NCBI GenBank assembly: GCA_902803125.1
Contig: CADCOZ010000093.1
Location: forward strand, 1-5,457
Source: an uncultured Ruminococcus sp.
GTDB taxonomy: Bacteria; Bacillota; Clostridia; Oscillospirales; Acutalibacteraceae
Direction: 5' to 3'
Length of the DNA stretch: 5,457 nt
This document shows positions 4,246-5,457 of the stretch, piece by piece. The stretch's first letter is position 1, and every line of letters begins with the position of its first letter. The notes under the pieces are model-generated. The model did not search any database and was not told where the DNA came from. It worked only from the letters and a program-made list of their open reading frames with translations. Both the position numbers and the translations under genes were made by a program.

Positions 4246-5457
4246 TTATACCATGCCGCTCCACACAGACGCATTCGGGAAGAAGCGATAGGTTCGTCCT
4301 TCCGCATCCTTTGCGGTAATACGCAGACGATAGTCCGCACTTATTTCCGGTGTCCACGCCATGACGATGTTCTCGCTGTCCTCTACAAGGCTTGTCCATT
4401 CGCTGTCACTCGCCTTTCTGACATCCAGCGAATAGGTATAAGGACCATCCTGACCGTAGAAATTACCGTCAATCATCACAGGCGTAGAAGTTTGTGTGTG
4501 AATTTCCTTCTGGGTATTGGCCACAATGACATCAGGATAGAACCGCATGGTCCAGCCTCTCTGGTCGGTGGCAACAATACGCAGGTAATAGGTGCCGGCT
4601 TCTTCCGGAATAAAGGTCAGGTTGCTGTTGGCAACATTCTTCTTGATGGACTGCCAATTACCTTCTGCATCCTTAACATCCAGTGAATAGGTGTAGGGGC
4701 CAACGCCGCCGGTGATTTCTGCATCGTAGATAGCCTTTTCTCCAATCAGGCGGTAGTTTTTCTTGGCCAGTTCGTTCTTGAACGCCAGCGGGGCAATCTC
4801 TGCCTTAACATCTACATAGGCGGTAAGGGTATAGGGTTTGTCGGGTTTTGCATCCTGTGCATAAATACGCAGGCTGTAGCGGCCGGCTTCTTCCGGCGTA
4901 AAGGTCAGAACACTTTCATCGCCGAGAGTTCCGTTGACCCATGCACCGTCCACTTTAACATCCAGTCGATACTGATAGCCGCCGTAACCGTCTTTAACCT
5001 CTGCGTCAATGCTAAAGGTTTCGCCCAGAGCAACGGTTTCCAGTGCCAGCTTCTTGTTTTCGGGAAGTTCAAAGTTCACAAAGGAAATCATCTTCGGTCT
5101 GACATCGCAATAGGTGCAGACATATTTGTTGGTAACAGTATCCTTCACTTGGAACCGCAGGGTGTAGCGGCTCGGTGTTTCAAGCGTCAAGCTCAAAGTA
5201 TTGTTCTGCTGATACGGAAGAATTTCTTCCCATTCGGGTGTTGCCGCACCGTTGTCCTTGACCCACATACTGTATTCATAGCTGCCGGAACCGTTAATAG
5301 CCACCGGTTCATACGTAAAGGTCTCGCCAATAGAAAGGTCGTTCTTCTTGTTTTCGTCCGTAAACTTGTTTTCAATATCTACCGTACCGCAGGTAACATC
5401 AACCGTAAAGTACACATAGCCTGCCTTGTTGTGGCGGTCGGTGACCTTCAGGCGATA
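4246..5457 (-). CDS. Ig-like repeat protein, C-terminal 403 residues (partial)
   Basis: The frame stays open to the window edge, so the gene begins beyond it; the GTG at 5413-5415 is an internal Val codon rather than a start. The fragment has the tail of one repeat (1-24) and four full repeats of about 91-98 residues (25-119, 120-217, 218-312, 313-403). Each has a Gly-rich turn and Y-x-Y (GSGSYEY, GYGGYQYRLDV, GVGPYTYSLDV, GQDGPYTYSLDV), usually a Trp about 10-17 residues later, a threonine/proline-rich strand (LTFTPEEAG), and a closing Y-x-L-R-x-x-x-x-D. This pattern resembles the triple-tyrosine (Y_Y_Y) domain, with PKD-like Ig folds as the alternative. Such arrays are usually extracellular spacers or ligand-binding modules. 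The protein stops right after the last repeat with no LPXTG, SLH or other anchor, so a signal peptide and any catalytic domain must lie in the missing N-terminal part. A terminator follows at 4109-4145. Confidence 0.85.
   Translation of the reverse strand, partial: YRLKVTDRHNKAGYVYFTVDVTCGTVDIENKFTDENKKNDLSIGETFTYEPVAINGSGSYEYSMWVKDNGAATPEWEEILPYQQNNTLSLTLETPSRYTLRFQVKDTVTNKYVCTYCDVRPKMISFVNFELPENKKLALETVALGETFSIDAEVKDGYGGYQYRLDVKVDGAWVNGTLGDESVLTFTPEEAGRYSLRIYAQDAKPDKPYTLTAYVDVKAEIAPLAFKNELAKKNYRLIGEKAIYDAEITGGVGPYTYSLDVKDAEGNWQSIKKNVANSNLTFIPEEAGTYYLRIVATDQRGWTMRFYPDVIVANTQKEIHTQTSTPVMIDGNFYGQDGPYTYSLDVRKASDSEWTSLVEDSENIVMAWTPEISADYRLRITAKDAEGRTYRFFPNASVWSGMV

Noticed and set aside
4144..4686. 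180-codon plus-strand frame opposite the repeat protein
   Set aside because: It overlaps the repeat-protein gene antisense; the other strand shows periodic, conserved repeats, so that strand is the coding one.

Overview
The window looks like chromosomal DNA of a strictly anaerobic, Gram-positive gut-type clostridium (class Clostridia, possibly an Oscillospiraceae/Ruminococcaceae relative). The pointers are purine-rich Shine-Dalgarno sites (AAAGGAG, AGGAGG, GGAGGG), clear TTGACA/TATAAT-type promoters, a two-gene superoxide reductase plus rubrerythrin operon typical of anaerobes, and G/C-run palindromes and heptamer repeats between genes. The lineage is inference; no marker here fixes the genus.

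Layout. At the left edge a tRNA-Thr(UGU) gene lies on the minus strand, with its own promoter behind it. A gene-free stretch (about 146-428) follows, holding a 10-bp tandem repeat, a small structured GC-rich block and a minus-strand hairpin with a U-run. Next comes a plus-strand operon: an extended -10 promoter (429-458), desulfoferrodoxin/superoxide reductase (506-880) and, 18 bases later, rubrerythrin (899-1435). It is followed by a strong 14-bp hairpin at 1596-1633. The first enzyme reduces superoxide to hydrogen peroxide and the second reduces the peroxide to water, so the pair forms a complete detoxification route that yields no oxygen.

Converging on that operon from the right is a 601-residue minus-strand protein (1907-3712). 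It has a von Willebrand factor A (VWA) domain with an intact metal-binding site, set in the three-part architecture of the YfbK family. Unlike the lipoprotein E. coli member, it has no signal peptide and carries its own N-terminal region and a Met/Ala-rich linker. Its promoter (TTTACA-17-TAAAAT with TG extension) and ribosome binding site are clear. The gap between it and the operon (1436-1906) carries two perfect palindromes and a 144-base stretch with one interrupted small reading frame.

Upstream of the VWA gene is a 533-base repeat-rich spacer (3713-4245). It contains a perfect 17-bp inverted repeat, two tandem units built from ATTATTC heptamers that differ in length by exactly one heptamer, and a bidirectional-looking terminator. 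The last gene (4246-5457, minus strand, cut by the window edge) is the C-terminal 403 residues of a large repeat protein. It has four full and one partial ~95-residue beta-sandwich-like repeats resembling the triple-tyrosine (Y_Y_Y) or PKD-like type, probably extracellular.

The most distinctive material is non-coding: two GC-palindrome elements of shared architecture at 1676-1713 and 3901-3953, and the heptamer-bearing tandem units. The soluble YfbK-like protein is the least characterised coding element. I see no clear evidence of an entirely new multi-gene system.
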